A DNA stretch of 64,000 nucleotides from Acidovorax sp. Root219 (GCF_001428665.1 NZ_LMIJ01000028.1:27093-91092); one strand, 5' to 3'. Positions 42,155 to 51,056 are shown, numbered from the stretch's first letter. The notes: generated from the sequence alone by a model not told the origin. Numbers and translations are program-made.

Positions 42155-44293
42155 ATGAGAAAACATCCTCTTCCCACCTGGGGCGCCATCGCTCTCACGG
42201 CTGCGGCCGCAGCAGCCGTCACCGCCTGCGGCGGCAGCAGCAGCGACGACGGCCTGACCGGCAAGGCCCCGGCGATGAAGCTCGAGATCACCGCCCGCGA
42301 GGACTTCCCGGGCACCTACGGAACCGTGGGCACGTACGAGCGCCTCACGGGCACGCTCTCGGGCGAGGTGGACCCTGCCGATCCCAAGAACGCGGTCATC
42401 CAGGACCTGGCGCTGGCGCCTGTCAATGCCCGCGGCATGGCCGAATACAAGACCGAGTTTGTGATGTTGAAGCCCAAGGACATGGCCAAGGCCAGCGGGG
42501 TCTTGCGCTACGACGCGCCCAACCGCGGCAACATCCTCACCATGCTCAACCCCACGGCCACGCCCAGCGATGCCGTGTACCTGGAGCGCGGCTACGTGAT
42601 GCTGTACTCGGCCTGGCAGGGCGACGTGCCCAAGAGCGCGGCGGCGCGCCTCACGGCCACCGTGCCCGTGGCGAAGAACAAGGACGGCACCAGCATCACC
42701 GGCCCGTACCGCGCCGAGTTGGTGCCCACGGCGGCCAGTCCTGCGATGACGCTGCCCGGCGGCGTTTTCAATGGCACTATGATCCCCTACGAGCCCGCCA
42801 GCCTGGACAACACCCAGCCCGGCTATTCGCTCACGCGGCGCGCCAACGAGACCGATCCATACGTGACCATCTCCGCTGCGGACTGGAAGTTCGCCACCTG
42901 CGACGCCACGGGCGCCAAAGCCTTCCCTGGCACGCCCAGCCCCACCAGCGTCTGCCTCAAGGGCGGGTTCGACCCGGCCTACCTGTACGAGCTGGTCTAC
43001 GTCGCCAAGGACCCCAAGGTCATGGGCGTGGGCCTGGCCGCGCTGCGCGATACGGTGAGCTTCTTCCGCAGCAAGGGGGCCGACGCCAGCGGCACGGCCA
43101 ACCCGGTGGCTGGGCGCATCACGCACACGCTGGGGCAGGGCACCTCGCAGTCGGGCAACGCGATGAAGACCTTCTTGCACCTGGGCTTCAACCAGGCGCT
43201 CGATGGCAGCAAGGTGTTCGACGGCATGTACGCCCACGTGGCCGCACGCCAGACCAACATCAACACCCGCTTCGCCGTGCCCGGCGGCGGCGGCGGGCTG
43301 CGCACCGACCACACCGCCTTCGGCCAGACGGCGCCGCGCGGGCTGGACAAGGACTACGTGGACGACATCAGCGGCCGCCAGGGCGGGGTGATGAAGCGCT
43401 GTGCCGCCACCAGCACCTGCCCCAAGTTCTTTTTGGGCCTGTCGGGCACGGAGTTCTGGCAGCTGCAGGGCTCGCCGGTGCTAACGGACGCCAATGGGCT
43501 CAAGGACCTGACCCAGCCCGACAACGCGCGCATCTACTACTACGCCAGCACCCAGCACGGCGGGGCCGGCGGCACGGCCAGCATCAGGTATGCGCCGAGC
43601 CGCGCGCCATACCCCACGGGCACGGTGGTGCAGTTCAACGACACCTTCCGCGCGCTGTTCCTGGGGCTGGAGGACTGGGTGGTGCGCGGCACCACGCCAC
43701 CCGCCAGCCAGGTGCCCAAGGTGGCCGATGGCACGCTGGTGCGGCCCGCGCAAGTGGCCTTCCCGGCCATGAAGGGGCTGACCTGGGCGGTGAACGGCGC
43801 GCAGACGGCCATCCCCGACTTCAACTACCTGGGCTGGCACAACAACTTCCCGCTGTTCGACTTCGGACCGCAGTATGTGCCGCAGGACGAGGCCGGCATT
43901 GCCACCCTCCTGCCTCCGCGCAACCTGAACCGCGACTACGCCATCCTGGTGCCCCAGGTGGACGCGCGCACCGGTCTGACCCGCGCCGGCATCCAGAGCG
44001 TGGAGGCGCGCGCCCCACTGGGCACGAGCTTCGAGTTCAACTACGTGGCCACGCCAGGCATCACCGACCTGGCCAACCTCACGGGCGGCTACATCCCGTT
44101 TCACACCACGCGGGCCGCGCGCTTGGCCGCCGGTGATGGCCGGGTGTCGCTGGAAGAGCTGTACGGCAACCAGGCCGGCTACGTGGCCGCTGTGACCGAG
44201 GCGGCCAACGCCCTGGTGGCCCAGCGCCTGCTGCTGCCGCGCGATGCGCAGGCCCAGATCGAGCGGGCCAAGGCGACGGTGATCCTTCCTTGA
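42155..44293 (+). CDS. Secreted alpha/beta-hydrolase domain lipoprotein
   Basis: 712 residues, a large member of the alpha/beta-hydrolase domain family (PF20091 type). A lipoprotein signal ends VTACGG (Cys25). The hydrolase nucleophile region is GTSQSGNAMKTFLHLGFN at about 329-346. The late FNYLGWHNNFPLFDFGPQY and the C-terminal FHTTRAARLAAGDGRVSLEELYG are typical. It probably cleaves an ester or lactone in the periplasm or at the cell surface. CAGGAGACAAGCAAC precedes the ATG. It is the last gene of the AtuA-like operon and is followed by a terminator, which supports co-regulation with the Bug receptor. Confidence 0.85.
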   Translation: MRKHPLPTWGAIALTAAAAAAVTACGGSSSDDGLTGKAPAMKLEITAREDFPGTYGTVGTYERLTGTLSGEVDPADPKNAVIQDLALAPVNARGMAEYKTEFVMLKPKDMAKASGVLRYDAPNRGNILTMLNPTATPSDAVYLERGYVMLYSAWQGDVPKSAAARLTATVPVAKNKDGTSITGPYRAELVPTAASPAMTLPGGVFNGTMIPYEPASLDNTQPGYSLTRRANETDPYVTISAADWKFATCDATGAKAFPGTPSPTSVCLKGGFDPAYLYELVYVAKDPKVMGVGLAALRDTVSFFRSKGADASGTANPVAGRITHTLGQGTSQSGNAMKTFLHLGFNQALDGSKVFDGMYAHVAARQTNINTRFAVPGGGGGLRTDHTAFGQTAPRGLDKDYVDDISGRQGGVMKRCAATSTCPKFFLGLSGTEFWQLQGSPVLTDANGLKDLTQPDNARIYYYASTQHGGAGGTASIRYAPSRAPYPTGTVVQFNDTFRALFLGLEDWVVRGTTPPASQVPKVADGTLVRPAQVAFPAMKGLTWAVNGAQTAIPDFNYLGWHNNFPLFDFGPQYVPQDEAGIATLLPPRNLNRDYAILVPQVDARTGLTRAGIQSVEARAPLGTSFEFNYVATPGITDLANLTGGYIPFHTTRAARLAAGDGRVSLEELYGNQAGYVAAVTEAANALVAQRLLLPRDAQAQIERAKATVILP

Positions 44294-44316
44294 AGGGCGT
44301 TTGATCCTTTGACGTG

Positions 44317-44345
44317 AAGGCCGGGGCTGGCGCCCCGGCCTTTTT
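44317..44345. terminator. Rho-independent terminator, probably bidirectional
   Basis: A perfect stem, GGCCGGGGC (44319-44327) with GCCCCGGCC (44332-44340) and a TGGC loop, is extended by AA/TT and followed by TTTTT. It lies between the end of the alpha/beta-hydrolase gene (+) and the end of the LysR gene (-), with AA on the reverse side giving a shorter U-run. The clearest terminator in the window. Confidence 0.92.
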
Positions 44346-44349
44346 CATT

Positions 44350-45249
44350 TCAGAGTGACCAAGGCGCGCCCTCAAAGCGGTCGACCAGGAAATCGAGAAG
44401 CGCCCGCACCGCAGGCGACTGGTGCCGGCGCGAGGTGTACAGCGCATTGATCGCCATCACCGGCAGCCCCCACTCGGGCAGCACGGCGGCCAGCTCCCCG
44501 CTGGCGATATGCGGGTTGGCCAGGTAGGTGGGCTGCAGCGCGATGCCGCCACCGGCCAGCGCGGCGCGCAGCAAGGTGGTGGCCTCGTTGGCGCTGAAGT
44601 GGCTGGACACCGCCACGCGCTCTGTCTCGCCGCCCCGGGCCAGCTCCCACACGCTCTTGCCGAAGTTGGCATAGCTCAGGCAGCGGTGGCGTTCCAGGTC
44701 GGCCGGCAGGGCGGGCACGCCATGGCGCGCCAGGTACGCGGGCGATGCCACCAGCACCGAATCGCAGCGCGCCAGCGGCCGGGCGATCAGCATCGGGTCG
44801 GGCCCGCTGCTGATGCGGATGGCCAGGTCGATGCGCCGCTCCACCAGGTTGAGCGCGCCTTCGCTCGCATCCAGGTCGATCTTGAGCAGCGGGTGCAGCG
44901 CCAGGAAGTCGGCAATCGCCGCGCCCAACTGCGCATAGGCGAACGACACGCTGCAAGTCAGCCGCAACTGGCCGCGCAGCTCGCCTTCACCCGTGGCGGT
45001 GGTCTCTTCCTCGATGTCTTCCACCAGCGCCAGCATCTGCTGGCAGCGGCGCAGGCAGGCCTCGCCCGCATCGGTCAGCGTCACGCTGCGGGTGGTGCGC
45101 TGCAGCAGGCGGGCCTGCAGCCACTGCTCCATCTCGCCCACATAGCGCGTGACCATGGCGCGCGACATCTCCAGCCGGTCGGCCGTGGCGCTGAAGCTGC
45201 CGCTGGTGGCCACTTCCACAAACACGCGCATGGCGGTCAGGCGGTCCAT
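44350..45249 (-). CDS. LysR family transcriptional regulator
   Basis: A 299-residue LysR regulator. HTH: MDRLTAMRVFVEVATSGSFS then LEMSRAMVTRYVGEMEQWLQ. RLLQRTTRSVTLTDAGEAC and GELRGQLRLTCSVSFA are typical of the DsdC/AaeR-like subgroup. It is divergent from the metallo-beta-lactamase-fold gene. Two closely similar sites (45254-45312) lie in the intergenic region. The effector is unknown. Confidence 0.93.
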   Translation of the reverse strand: MDRLTAMRVFVEVATSGSFSATADRLEMSRAMVTRYVGEMEQWLQARLLQRTTRSVTLTDAGEACLRRCQQMLALVEDIEEETTATGEGELRGQLRLTCSVSFAYAQLGAAIADFLALHPLLKIDLDASEGALNLVERRIDLAIRISSGPDPMLIARPLARCDSVLVASPAYLARHGVPALPADLERHRCLSYANFGKSVWELARGGETERVAVSSHFSANEATTLLRAALAGGGIALQPTYLANPHIASGELAAVLPEWGLPVMAINALYTSRRHQSPAVRALLDFLVDRFEGAPWSL

Positions 45250-45253
45250 GTTT

Positions 45254-45312
45254 GATCTATTGGTGCAACAAATATGCGCAGTTTAAGCGGTTTATTAGAT
45301 CGATTGGCGCAA
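45254..45312. promoter_or_regulatory. Two direct repeats forming a probable LysR operator pair
   Basis: GATCTATTGGTGCAA (45254-45268) and GATCGATTGGCGCAA (45298-45312) match at 13 of 15 positions. They are spaced 44 bases apart, about four helical turns. Each also includes a T-N11-A core (T45260/A45272, T45304/A45316). Such a pair suits binding by the divergent LysR protein as a bent-DNA tetramer. Confidence 0.65.
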
Positions 45313-45363
45313 ATAAACTTCAGCCTGTACCGAGCAACACCACCCACTTCTGGAGATTCCCGC

Positions 45364-46230
45364 ATGTTCCGCACCACCGTTATCGCTGCCACCCTGGCCA
45401 TCGCCTTCACCGCCGCACAGGCTGCCGAGCCGCTGCAGATCAAGGTCTACAACGCCGACGGCAACAGCTTCAATGTCAACTCCACCCTGGTCTACGGTGA
45501 GAAGGAGGCCATGGTCATCGACGCTGGCTTCACCCGTGCCGACGCGCTGCGCATTGCCGCCAACGTGCTCGACAGCGGCAAAGCGCTCAAGACCATCTAC
45601 GTGAGCCAGGCCGACCCGGATTACTACTTCGGCGTGGAAACGCTCAAGGAGTTCTTTCCCCAGGCCGAGGTGGTGACCACCCCCGCCGTACTGGAAAAGA
45701 TTAGCGCCAAGCTCGCCGGCAAGCTTGCCTTCTGGGGCCCCAAGATGGGCGCCAACGCGCCGCGCACGCCTGTGCTGCCCAAGGCCATCACCGGCAACAC
45801 CCTCACGGTGGACGGCCAGGTGGTCGAAATCCGTGGCACCACCGGCCTGCTGGCGCACCGCCCCTATGCCTGGATCCCCTCGGTGAAGGCCGTGGTGGGC
45901 AATATCGGCGTGTTCGGCACCAACACCCATGTGTGGACCGCCGACACCCAGACCGTGGCCGAGCGCAGCGCCTGGGTGGCCCAGCTCGACGAGATGGCCG
46001 CCCTGCAGCCCGCCGTGGTCGTGCCCGGCCACATGGGCGCCGGCACCGCACTGACCGCTGCCAATGTGACCTACACCAAAGGCTACCTGCAGGCCTTCGA
46101 GAAGAACGCCGCAGCGACCAAGACCAGCGCCGAGCTGATCGAGGCGATGAAAAAGGCCTACCCCGCAGCGCCCATGGGCTTGTCGTTGGATATCGGTGCA
46201 AAAGTGAACAAGGGCGACATGAAGTGGTAA
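45364..46230 (+). CDS. Exported metallo-beta-lactamase-fold protein with altered metal motif
   Basis: 288 residues. The signal peptide MFRTTVIAATLAIAFTAAQA is followed by an MBL-fold body: NVNSTLVYGEKEAMVIDAGF, then YVSQADPDYYFGVETLKEFF at residues 79-98, and VVVPGHMGAG late. The usual THxHxDH metal-binding motif reads SQADPDY, so all three histidines are replaced, while the Asp and the later His of PGHMG are kept. Metal binding is therefore doubtful or different. It is transcribed with a 93-residue protein and a DsbA-like protein, opposite a LysR gene. Confidence 0.85.
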   Translation: MFRTTVIAATLAIAFTAAQAAEPLQIKVYNADGNSFNVNSTLVYGEKEAMVIDAGFTRADALRIAANVLDSGKALKTIYVSQADPDYYFGVETLKEFFPQAEVVTTPAVLEKISAKLAGKLAFWGPKMGANAPRTPVLPKAITGNTLTVDGQVVEIRGTTGLLAHRPYAWIPSVKAVVGNIGVFGTNTHVWTADTQTVAERSAWVAQLDEMAALQPAVVVPGHMGAGTALTAANVTYTKGYLQAFEKNAAATKTSAELIEAMKKAYPAAPMGLSLDIGAKVNKGDMKW

Positions 46231-46258
46231 GCAACAGGTTTACCAATCCCCCAAAGTG

Positions 46259-46540
46259 ATGGACCACCAGATCATGCCAACGCACCCACTTCAACCCGTC
46301 TTGCAGCACCTGCGCGCCGGGCGCTGGAACGAAGCGCACGATCTGGTGCAGCACGATGGCTCCCTGCTGGCGGCCTGGCTCCATGGCATCCTGCACCTGC
46401 AGGAAGGCGATCTGGAAGACGCCGAGAACTGGTACGACCGCGCCAACCGCCACTTCCGCAGCCGCGGCACCCTGGAAGAAGAGCTGGCGCTTTTCGAAAC
46501 GGCGCTCGCCCAACCTACTGAAAAAGACCCAAGACCATGA
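46259..46540 (+). CDS. Small hypothetical protein, possible single TPR-like unit
   Basis: 93 residues. Helical, with LLAAWLHGILHLQEGDLEDAENWYDRAN in the middle, which resembles one or two tetratricopeptide-like helices. The start was taken as the ATG immediately after an in-frame GTG. The last bases overlap the DsbA-like gene start (4 bases). It may be a small partner protein of the DsbA-like enzyme, which is inference from coupling only. Confidence 0.7.
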   Translation: MDHQIMPTHPLQPVLQHLRAGRWNEAHDLVQHDGSLLAAWLHGILHLQEGDLEDAENWYDRANRHFRSRGTLEEELALFETALAQPTEKDPRP

Positions 46541-47181
46541 CAACGGCAGTGACGTATCTGTTTGACCCCCTGTGCGGCTGGTGCTACGCCGCTGCGCCTG
46601 CCCTGGGCCGCCTGCAGGGGACCCCCGGCGTGCATGTCACGCTGGCGCCCTCGGGCCTGTTCGCAGGCGCTGGTGCCCGGCCCATGGACGCGCAATTTGC
46701 CGCCTATGCCTGGTCCAACGACCAGCGCATCGAGAAGCTCACCGGCCAGCCGTTCAGCGAGGCCTACCGCGACAAGATACTGGGCGCGCCTTCGGGCCGC
46801 TTTGATTCCGGCCCCGCCACCCTGGCGCTGACCGCCGCGGCGCAGACCGCGCCCGACCGCGAGCTCGATGTGTTGCACGCCCTGCAGCGTGCGCGCTACG
46901 TCGATGGCCGTGACACGGCCGATGCACAGGTTCTGGCCGATGTGCTCAGGAGCCTGGGCCTGCCCGACGCAGCCGCGCAGACCCTGGCGCCCGATGCCGC
47001 ACTGCACCGCGCCATGGACGGACGCGTGGCCAGTTCGCAAGCCACCTTGCGCGCCGTGGGCGCACGCGGTGTGCCGCAACTGGTGGTCAGGGGGGAGGGC
47101 GGGGCGCTCAGGCTGATCGGCGGTGATGCGCTGCTGGGGCCGCATGAGCGCTTGCTGGAACTCGTGCTGGCTGCCGCCTGA
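46537..47181 (+). CDS. DsbA family protein (FrnE-like thioredoxin fold)
   Basis: 214 residues with no signal peptide, so cytoplasmic. The active-site motif is CGWC in FDPLCGWCYAAAPALGRL near the N-terminus, and VPQLVVRGEGGALRLIGG near the C-terminus contains the cis-proline strand. It resembles the DsbA/2-hydroxychromene isomerase/FrnE-type proteins. It is coupled to the preceding 93-residue gene. The substrate is unknown; a role in reducing or isomerising thiols is likely from the CxxC motif. Confidence 0.88.
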   Translation: MTTAVTYLFDPLCGWCYAAAPALGRLQGTPGVHVTLAPSGLFAGAGARPMDAQFAAYAWSNDQRIEKLTGQPFSEAYRDKILGAPSGRFDSGPATLALTAAAQTAPDRELDVLHALQRARYVDGRDTADAQVLADVLRSLGLPDAAAQTLAPDAALHRAMDGRVASSQATLRAVGARGVPQLVVRGEGGALRLIGGDALLGPHERLLELVLAAA

Positions 47182-47205
47182 TTTGGCGCCGTTGGCGCGC
47201 CCCGA

Positions 47206-48345
47206 CTACTTCGACGGATCGATCAGCACCTTGGCACCGGTGTTGCGCGGCCCGTAGAAGGCAATGGCATCGGCGCTCAGCGCCTCTGCCAGCGATACCG
47301 TGCGCGCATAGTGGCTGGCGAACGTGGTCTTGAGCTCGGCCGCCACGCGCTGGCGCAGCGCCTGGGCGGCGTCGTTGCCGATCTTCTGCAAGAACGGGAA
47401 CAGCAGCCAGCCGCCCACGCCCCAGGCCATGCCGAAGGTGCGCTGGATCTCGGTCGGGCGGGTGTCCAGGTGGCCGTACAGGTAGACCTGCTTGTGCACT
47501 GCAGAGCCATAACGGCTGTACTCCGTGGCCTTGCGGTTGATGGCGGCTTCCATGCACTGCAAAATCTGCCCGGCCAGCGTGCCGCCGCCTGTGGCGTCGA
47601 ACGCGATGGTCGCACCCGTGGCAGCCAGGGCATCGGTCAGCTCGGCCATGAAGCCGGGTGCGCTGCTGTCGCACACGTACTGGGCGCCGATCTCGCGCAG
47701 CAATGCGGCCTGCTCGGGCTTGCGCACGATATTGACCAGGCCGATCCCGTCCTTCTGGCAGACCTTGTTGAGCATCTGGCCCAGGTTGCTGGCGGCGGCG
47801 GTGTGTACCAGCGCGGTGTGGCCCTCGCGTTTCATGGTCTCCACCATGCCCAGCGCCGTGAGCGGGTTGACGAAGCACGACGCGCCCTCGGCCGCCGTGG
47901 TGCCGGCCGGCAGCGGAAGGCACTGCGCGGCGGGCATGGCCCGGTACTGCGCGTACATGGCCCCACCGATCAGCGCCACCGTGCGCCCGAGCAGGGCCTG
48001 GGCGGCGGGCGAGGAGCCTGCCGCCACCACCAGGCCCGCGCCCTCGTTGCCCACGGGCATGCTCTGGCCCAGGCGTGCGGCCATGGCGGGCATGGCGCGG
48101 TCCGGGATGCGTGCGGTCACCACCGGCCGGTCGGCGCTGCCGGACACCTGCACGGTGGACAGGTCGGCCGGCCCGAACAGCAGGCCGATGTCCGATGGGT
48201 TGATCGGCGTCGCCTGGACCTGCACCAGCACCTCGTCGGGCCCCGGGGTGGGCACGGGGGTGGGTTCGAGGCTGATCTGCAAGGTGGCATCAGGCTGCAC
48301 GAGCGAGCGCAGTTGCAGGGCAGTGGCGGGTACGGTTGTGGTCAT
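47206..48345 (-). CDS. Medium-chain dehydrogenase/quinone oxidoreductase-like protein
   Basis: 379 residues of the zinc-independent quinone-oxidoreductase/enoyl-reductase branch. Seen: PGPDEVLVQVQATPINPSDIG, MPVGNEGAGLVVAAG, and a Rossmann segment from HTALVHTAAASNLGQMLNK to GLVNIVRKPEQAALLRE. Zinc-site cysteines are not apparent. It probably reduces an enone, enoyl or quinone substrate with NADPH. The ATG is preceded by GGAGACACCC. It stands alone, convergent with the DsbA-like gene and 55 bases from a LysR gene on the same strand. Confidence 0.88.
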   Translation of the reverse strand: MTTTVPATALQLRSLVQPDATLQISLEPTPVPTPGPDEVLVQVQATPINPSDIGLLFGPADLSTVQVSGSADRPVVTARIPDRAMPAMAARLGQSMPVGNEGAGLVVAAGSSPAAQALLGRTVALIGGAMYAQYRAMPAAQCLPLPAGTTAAEGASCFVNPLTALGMVETMKREGHTALVHTAAASNLGQMLNKVCQKDGIGLVNIVRKPEQAALLREIGAQYVCDSSAPGFMAELTDALAATGATIAFDATGGGTLAGQILQCMEAAINRKATEYSRYGSAVHKQVYLYGHLDTRPTEIQRTFGMAWGVGGWLLFPFLQKIGNDAAQALRQRVAAELKTTFASHYARTVSLAEALSADAIAFYGPRNTGAKVLIDPSK

Positions 48346-48400
48346 GGGTGTCTCCTGGTGGAATGTGCTTCATTCTCGTCCCTGTGAGAAATATCCGCTG

Positions 48401-49267
48401 TCACCCACCCAACGTGCGCACCATCTGCTCATACATCGCATCCACCGCCGGTGAGCGCTGCGACTCCTTGCTGCGCAGCACCGACACGTCCATCGAATCG
48501 AGGGCGGGCAGGTCGAACTCGGCCGGCAGGTTCTGCAATATCTGCAGGTTGGGCGGCACGCTGCAGCGCGTGAGCACGGCCACGGCCAGGCCGCTTTCCA
48601 CGGCGGCCAGCTGGCCGGCCAGGCTGGAGCTGTGGTACACGATGCGGTAGGCGCGGCGCCGCGCGGCCAGGGCCTTCATGGTGGCGATGCGCGCCAGGCT
48701 GGCCGATTCGTACACCGCAATCGGCAGCGGGTCGCGCCGCCAGGCCTCGAACTGCGCGGCACCCACCCAGACCAGCGGCTCCTGGAACAGAAAGCGCCCG
48801 CGCTGCGGTTTGTCGCGCGAGACCAGGGCCAGGTCCAGCTCGCCGCGCACCACGCGCGGGATCAGCGAGGTGGACTGCTCGCAGGTCAGCTCGATCTCCA
48901 CCCCCTGGTAGCGGTGCGAAAAGCTGCGCAGCACGGGCGTGAGGTAGGTCGATGCGTAGTCGTCCGGCACGCCCAGGCGCACCCGGCCCGCCAGCCGTGG
49001 GCCGAACAGGGCCGTCTGCGTTTCGGCCTGCAGCTCCAGCATGCGGCGCGCGTACGACAGCAGTTCCTCGCCCACGGGCGTCAGTTCCAGGTGGCGCGGG
49101 CCGCGCAACAGCACCGGGCGGCCCAGCGCCGCTTCGAGCTTCTTGATCTGCATGCTGACGGCAGACTGCGAGCGGTGCACCAGGGGGGCCGCGCCGGAGA
49201 GCGAGCCCGCGTCCACCACGGCGACGAATGCGCGCAGCCAGTCGATCTGCAGGTCGGGGTAGTTCAT
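48401..49267 (-). CDS. LysR family transcriptional regulator
   Basis: A 288-residue LysR regulator. HTH: LQIDWLRAFVAVVDAGSLSG then HRSQSAVSMQIKKLEAALG, with LELTPVGEELLSYARRMLEL. RVRLGVPDDYASTYLTPVLR leads into the effector domain. The start at MNYPDLQ was preferred over an upstream in-frame ATG at 49300. It is divergent from the EamA transporter gene, with a LysR box at 49308-49322 between them, and probably controls that exporter. Confidence 0.93.
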   Translation of the reverse strand: MNYPDLQIDWLRAFVAVVDAGSLSGAAPLVHRSQSAVSMQIKKLEAALGRPVLLRGPRHLELTPVGEELLSYARRMLELQAETQTALFGPRLAGRVRLGVPDDYASTYLTPVLRSFSHRYQGVEIELTCEQSTSLIPRVVRGELDLALVSRDKPQRGRFLFQEPLVWVGAAQFEAWRRDPLPIAVYESASLARIATMKALAARRRAYRIVYHSSSLAGQLAAVESGLAVAVLTRCSVPPNLQILQNLPAEFDLPALDSMDVSVLRSKESQRSPAVDAMYEQMVRTLGG

Positions 49268-49307
49268 GCGCGTAGGTCTGTAGACGAGGATGGTTGCCAA
49301 TCAATGT

Positions 49308-49322
49308 ATTCGATTACCGAAT
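49308..49322. promoter_or_regulatory. Candidate LysR box (ATTCG-N5-CGAAT)
   Basis: A perfect inverted repeat with T-N11-A core (T49309, A49321), 41 bases from the LysR start and 59 bases before the EamA start. This is the recognition geometry of LysR proteins at a divergent promoter. No other repeat was seen in the 113-base region. Confidence 0.65.
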
Positions 49323-49380
49323 GGCTGTGCCGCGAACTATGCGCTTTACCTGTGGCGATCAATTCACGACCATTGGCGCC

Positions 49381-50355
49381 ATGAACCACAAGGCCTCTGC
49401 ACTGCCCCTTTCGCCCGCGTCACTCGCCAGCACCCCTGACCTTGCAACCCAGGCCCGCGAGCGCACGGGCCAATGGCTCATGATCGCCGGCGGCGTGCTG
49501 CTGGGCACCATCGGAGTCTTCGTGGAAGAGGCCGGCCAGCACCCGCTGGTGACGGTGTGGTTCCGCTGCGCCTTCGGCGCGCTGGCCCTGGTGGCCTGGT
49601 GCCTGGCCACGGGCCGGGGGCGTGAGCTGCTGCTGCGCCACCAGGCGAAGAGCCGCTGGGTGGCCTGCGCCACGGGCGTGTTCATGGTGCTCAACTGGGC
49701 GCTGTTCTTCGCGGCCATCCCGCGCACCTCCATCGCGGTGGCCACGGTGATCTTCCACGTGCAGCCCATCTGGGTCATCGTGTTCGGTGCGCTGTTTCTG
49801 CGCGAGGCCGTCTCTCCAGTCCAATGGATGGCCACGCTGGCGGCATTGGCCGGGCTCGTGCTCACCACCGGGCTGCTCGATGGCATACCCGTCGGCACGG
49901 CCGATGGCGGGGCCTACCTGGCCGGGGTGCTGATGTGCCTGGGCGGCTCGTTCTGCTATGCCGCCGTCACGCTGCTGGCCAGCCGCGCGCCCGCGCCCAT
50001 CAGCCCCTTTGCCCTGGCGCTGTGGCAGTGCCTGGTGGGCGCCGTGCTGCTGGCGTGGGCGCCGCTGGCCTTCGGCTGGCCGCATACGGCGGCTGCCTGG
50101 GCCTGGCTCACAGGCCTGGGCGTGCTGCACACGGGGCTGGCCTATGTGATCCTGTTCGCCGGCATGGCCCGTCTGGCACTGGGCCACATCGCGGTGCTGC
50201 AGTTCGTCTATCCGCTCACCGCGGTGCTGGTCGACTGGGCGGTGTACGGGCGCACGCTGAGCCCGGTGCAACTGGGCGGTGTGGTGCTGATGGCGACGGC
50301 GCTGTGGACCATACGCCGGCCGGCCAAGACGTTGGTGACGGCCAAGCCCGCCTGA
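49381..50355 (+). CDS. EamA/DMT family transporter
   Basis: 324 residues with ten predicted membrane segments in two homologous halves, each starting with a repeat (ALALVAWCLATGRGRELLLR and GVLMCLGGSFCYAAVTLLAS). The family exports metabolites or amino acids with unknown specificity. After a polar N-terminal extension, the first segment starts near WLMIAGGVLLGTIGVFVEE. It is divergent from a LysR gene. The substrate cannot be told from the sequence. Confidence 0.9.
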   Translation: MNHKASALPLSPASLASTPDLATQARERTGQWLMIAGGVLLGTIGVFVEEAGQHPLVTVWFRCAFGALALVAWCLATGRGRELLLRHQAKSRWVACATGVFMVLNWALFFAAIPRTSIAVATVIFHVQPIWVIVFGALFLREAVSPVQWMATLAALAGLVLTTGLLDGIPVGTADGGAYLAGVLMCLGGSFCYAAVTLLASRAPAPISPFALALWQCLVGAVLLAWAPLAFGWPHTAAAWAWLTGLGVLHTGLAYVILFAGMARLALGHIAVLQFVYPLTAVLVDWAVYGRTLSPVQLGGVVLMATALWTIRRPAKTLVTAKPA

Positions 50356-50382
50356 TGCGGGTGGCTCGCGCTGCGCAGAGTC

Positions 50383-50826
50383 TCAGCTTTTCGCGCCGCC
50401 GTCCTTGCACATGTCCGCATGGCGGTGGATCAGCTTCCACTGGCCATCCTCCAGGCGAAACACCTCGGTCGTGCGCTACTGCATCGACACGCGCTCGTCC
50501 TTGCCCTCCATCACCACCTCGGCATGCTGCACCCCGGTCCAGAACGCGAGGGTGCCGCTGCTGGCGCTCTGCATGATCTCGAACTGCCCCGTGCTGCCAT
50601 TGCGAAAGCTCTGCGCGCCCTGGCGCTGGCTGGTCGATACCTCGGCCGCTCCCTGCACCGTGGTGCCGCCGGGCGGGAAGAAGGTGGCGTGGTCGTGCTG
50701 CGTGGCGATGTCCGCCAGCGGCTCGGGGTGGCCGTTGATGTAGTCGTTGGAGATCCGCTCGCGGGTGCGCAGGAAGTCTTGGAAAGAGCGGGTGGGCTGG
50801 AGGAACAGGTCCTTGGGTGCGTTCAT
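50383..50826 (-). pseudogene. SnoaL/DUF4440-like protein gene interrupted by an in-frame amber codon
   Basis: Reading from MNAPKDLFLQ, the frame gives residues 1-116 ending VSMQ at 50479, where TAG occurs (50476-50478). It then continues in the same frame for 30 codons as RTTEVFRLEDGQWKLIHRHADM, about ten more residues, and a TGA. The continuation is exactly the expected end of a SnoaL/ketosteroid-isomerase-like domain (TEVFR-x-EDG-x-WK-x-x-HRHAD). The N-terminal part (ERISNDYINGHPEPLADIAT) is also typical. The intact gene would make about 147 residues. Either a nonsense mutation or a base error explains it; one base change restores the full protein. Without the last strand and helix the product is unlikely to fold normally. 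Confidence 0.82.
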
Positions 50827-51056
50827 CGGTGGTGCTCCGTTCTGGCAAGCGCTGCGCACGGCATGGATGCTGTCGCGCGGCTTGGAGCTTGGTTCACGAC
50901 AGGCTATTGCATTGCCCGCTGAAAAGTGTAGGAGGGAATGCATGTGCCCTGTCGGACATGGCCTTGCGCAGGGTGCCGCGCGGCGGCGGATTTCAATGAT
51001 TCGCGGGCGGCGCAGGAGAAATCCAGGCCCAAGGCGCCTGCACCGAAGAAGGCCGC

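Noticed and set aside
40904..43312. 802-codon minus-strand frame across the Bug and hydrolase genes
   Set aside because: Covered by two clearly recognised plus-strand genes; no ribosome-binding site or domain.
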